A stretch of 64,000 bases of DNA, taken from assembly GCA_964581465.1 (NCBI GenBank), contig CAZOOP010000001.1, forward strand, positions 62,001 to 126,000, in the 5' to 3' direction. Both the position numbers and the translations under genes were made by a program. This DNA comes from WJMB01 sp964581465. GTDB lineage: Bacteria > RBG-13-66-14. Position 1 is the first letter of the stretch, and the number at the start of each line of letters is the position of its first letter. Below, in pieces: positions 62,668-64,000 of the stretch. The notes below the pieces were generated by a model. The model made no database searches, was not told the DNA's origin, and saw nothing but the letters and a program-made list of their open reading frames with translations.

Positions 62668-64000
62668 TCATGGTTTCTGGATCGTCAGGATCAGGTTCTG
62701 GGTGCGGTCGTAGGCCGCCAGGAAGGCGCGGAACTCGGCGTAGTCCTCCAGGGCGACCTCGGGGGCGTCGAAAACCAGATCGTCGACGACGCGTAGCACG
62801 CCGTCGCTGAAGCTGAAGCTGCACCGGTAGGAGACCAGGGGCTCGCCGGCGGTCGACTCGGCGCGCAACTCGACATCGTCGGGCAGGCCCAGGGGTTGGT
62901 AACCCGGCGGCAGGACGAACTCGACGGTGGTCGACTGGCTCCAGCGCCGGTCCAGGCGCAGCGGGTAGCGGCGCTCGGTGAGCGTGCCGTAGCTCTGGGA
63001 GAGCTTGTCGAGATGCAGATGACTGGCGAAGCTCATCGTGCCGTCCCGGGTGACGGCCAGGTTGGGCAGCAGCAGATCGTAGGCGAAGCGCACGCTCTGT
63101 GACATGTCGGCCATATCGCTGAGCTCGATCCCGCTGACCAGGGCGCCGGGGTAGCGGTTGTTCCAGTAGCGCTCCAGGTTGGTCTTCTGGCGCTCGAGCT
63201 GGCGATAGTCGCGGCGGCGGCCCGGGGCGTTGTTGGCGCCGTACTCGAGCTCTCGGTATCCCGCAGCGTCGCCGTTCTCGTCGATCTCCAGCCGGGTGCT
63301 GGAGACCAGCAGGTTGTCGGCGGGTGGGTAGAGCGGGGTGCGGGCGAAGCGGCCGCCGTCCGGATCGCAGATGTAGACTCGACAGCCCTGGTCCATCTCG
63401 GGCAGCTCCCACCAGGTGTGGTACTCGGCCACACCGTCGAGGAAGAGGTACTCGTCGAAATAGGGCTCGCCGTCCAGACTCAGCCGGGTACCCAACTGCT
63501 CGGGGCCGATGCCCTCCTGGAAGGGCACCGCGCAGATCATATGGTTGAAGAGGCCCACGGCGGGCTGCTCCCAGTCCAGCCGCCCGCGGGTGTTGGTGCG
63601 GATCAGCACCGGGTAGGCCTCGATGCCCACCGAATCCAGCAGGGTCACCAGCAGCGCCGCGGTGGCCTTGCAGTCGCCGTAGCCGGTGTTGAGGGTGCGC
63701 TCGGGCTCCAGGGGCTTCCAGCCGCCGATGCCCAGCAGCAGCGCCACGTAGCGGATCTCGCTGGTGACGTAGTCGTAGATGGAGGTCAGCTTATCGAAGG
63801 GCGTCTCGTCGTCGGCGGTCAGTTCGGCGGCCAGCTCGCGCACCGCCCGGGTGGGCGTCAGGGAGTCTTTGGATAGCGACCACCACCAACGGCCCAGCTC
63901 GTCCCATTCGGTGAAGTTGCTGACCACGACCAGGGGCAGCAACTCGACCAGGGGCGGGGCATAGGGCTCCTCCTTGATGCGCGGCAGCTCGCGGGCCTTC
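62668..64000 (-). CDS. DUF3857/transglutaminase-like protein (partial, runs off the window)
   Basis: At least 443 aa; the N-terminus lies beyond position 64000, since the frame stays open with KARELPRIKEEPYAPPL. The transglutaminase core (about TRAVRELAAEL to YPVLI) has the catalytic Cys in LNTGYGDCKATAALLV, and the His/Asp partners are expected downstream (HMICAV, EYLFLDGVAEYHTWWELPEMD region). The rest is beta-rich, as in DUF3857-transglutaminase proteins of FCB-type bacteria, usually exported. Stop overlaps a possible start of the receptor gene (ATGA). Confidence 0.85.
   Translation of the reverse strand, partial: KARELPRIKEEPYAPPLVELLPLVVVSNFTEWDELGRWWWSLSKDSLTPTRAVRELAAELTADDETPFDKLTSIYDYVTSEIRYVALLLGIGGWKPLEPERTLNTGYGDCKATAALLVTLLDSVGIEAYPVLIRTNTRGRLDWEQPAVGLFNHMICAVPFQEGIGPEQLGTRLSLDGEPYFDEYLFLDGVAEYHTWWELPEMDQGCRVYICDPDGGRFARTPLYPPADNLLVSSTRLEIDENGDAAGYRELEYGANNAPGRRRDYRQLERQKTNLERYWNNRYPGALVSGIELSDMADMSQSVRFAYDLLLPNLAVTRDGTMSFASHLHLDKLSQSYGTLTERRYPLRLDRRWSQSTTVEFVLPPGYQPLGLPDDVELRAESTAGEPLVSYRCSFSFSDGVLRVVDDLVFDAPEVALEDYAEFRAFLAAYDRTQNLILTIQKP

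Overview
This window looks like a chromosome segment from a GC-rich, probably anaerobic, Gram-negative-type (diderm) bacterium. Two large secreted proteins end in an FlgD-like/T9SS-like C-terminal domain (tails containing YPSPAR and YPNPAR followed by VYDLAGR/VYDLGGR). That tail is typical of the FCB group and of several uncultured phyla such as Candidatus Coatesbacteria. The phylum is an inference I could not test. No rRNA, tRNA, CRISPR array, prophage or replication origin was seen.

Layout. 0-6 kb: PD-(D/E)XK nuclease, biotin carboxylase, a secreted YidD-like protein, a TPR membrane protein, a triplicated membrane protein and an MBL-fold hydrolase. 6-11 kb: a TrkA/TrkH potassium uptake pair split by a RAYT transposase unit, with a GlcE-like protein coupled to TrkA. 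10.7-15 kb: two secreted DUF2225-like proteins, a WbpB/WbpD-like sugar pair and an HU protein. 16.5-20 kb: an ABC-2 exporter and a PadR regulator. 20-26 kb: a secreted M3 peptidase, a YCF48-type beta-propeller and a GNAT protein. 26-30 kb: an oxygen/ROS defence block (flavodiiron-type MBL protein, two rubrerythrins, ferritin, superoxide reductase). 31-34 kb: MutM and three paralogous monoheme cytochromes c. 35-40 kb: a Der, PlsY, MerR-like, PtsN, PilB run. 41-49 kb: secreted proteins (one Ig-like, one phosphoesterase-CBM9, one DUF1028-TPR), HtrA and peptide deformylase. 49-55 kb: a broken FG-GAP gene, YjbQ, a DUF4332-like protein, SpoIID and TrxB. 56-64 kb: a UDP-GlcNAc 2-epimerase, a Wzx-type flippase, NrdR, a fused PyrK-PyrD dihydroorotate dehydrogenase, a substrate-binding lipoprotein and a transglutaminase running off the end.

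The most unusual content is between genes. (1) Six dispersed palindromes have near-invariant 20-bp inner arms. Each arm matches the sigma-54 -24/-12 promoter pattern (TGGCACG-N4-TTGC), so each palindrome carries two face-to-face candidate promoters. The outer bases of the arms covary, and five of the six copies are enclosed by a second inverted repeat whose sequence is unique to that copy. (2) Three families of roughly 320-380-bp MITE-like elements (called B, C and D here) fill most of the large gene-free gaps. They have related termini (GGSATNAY...) and 8-bp target duplications, and they sit inside one another at sites that can be reconstructed as empty sites. (3) The RAYT unit is bounded by perfect 30-bp inverted REPs.

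Most genes use strong GGAGG-type ribosome binding sites, and several lie in tight 1-4 bp overlaps (TrkA/GlcE-like, WbpB/WbpD, MerR-like/PtsN, TrxB/SpoIID), which suggests translational coupling.
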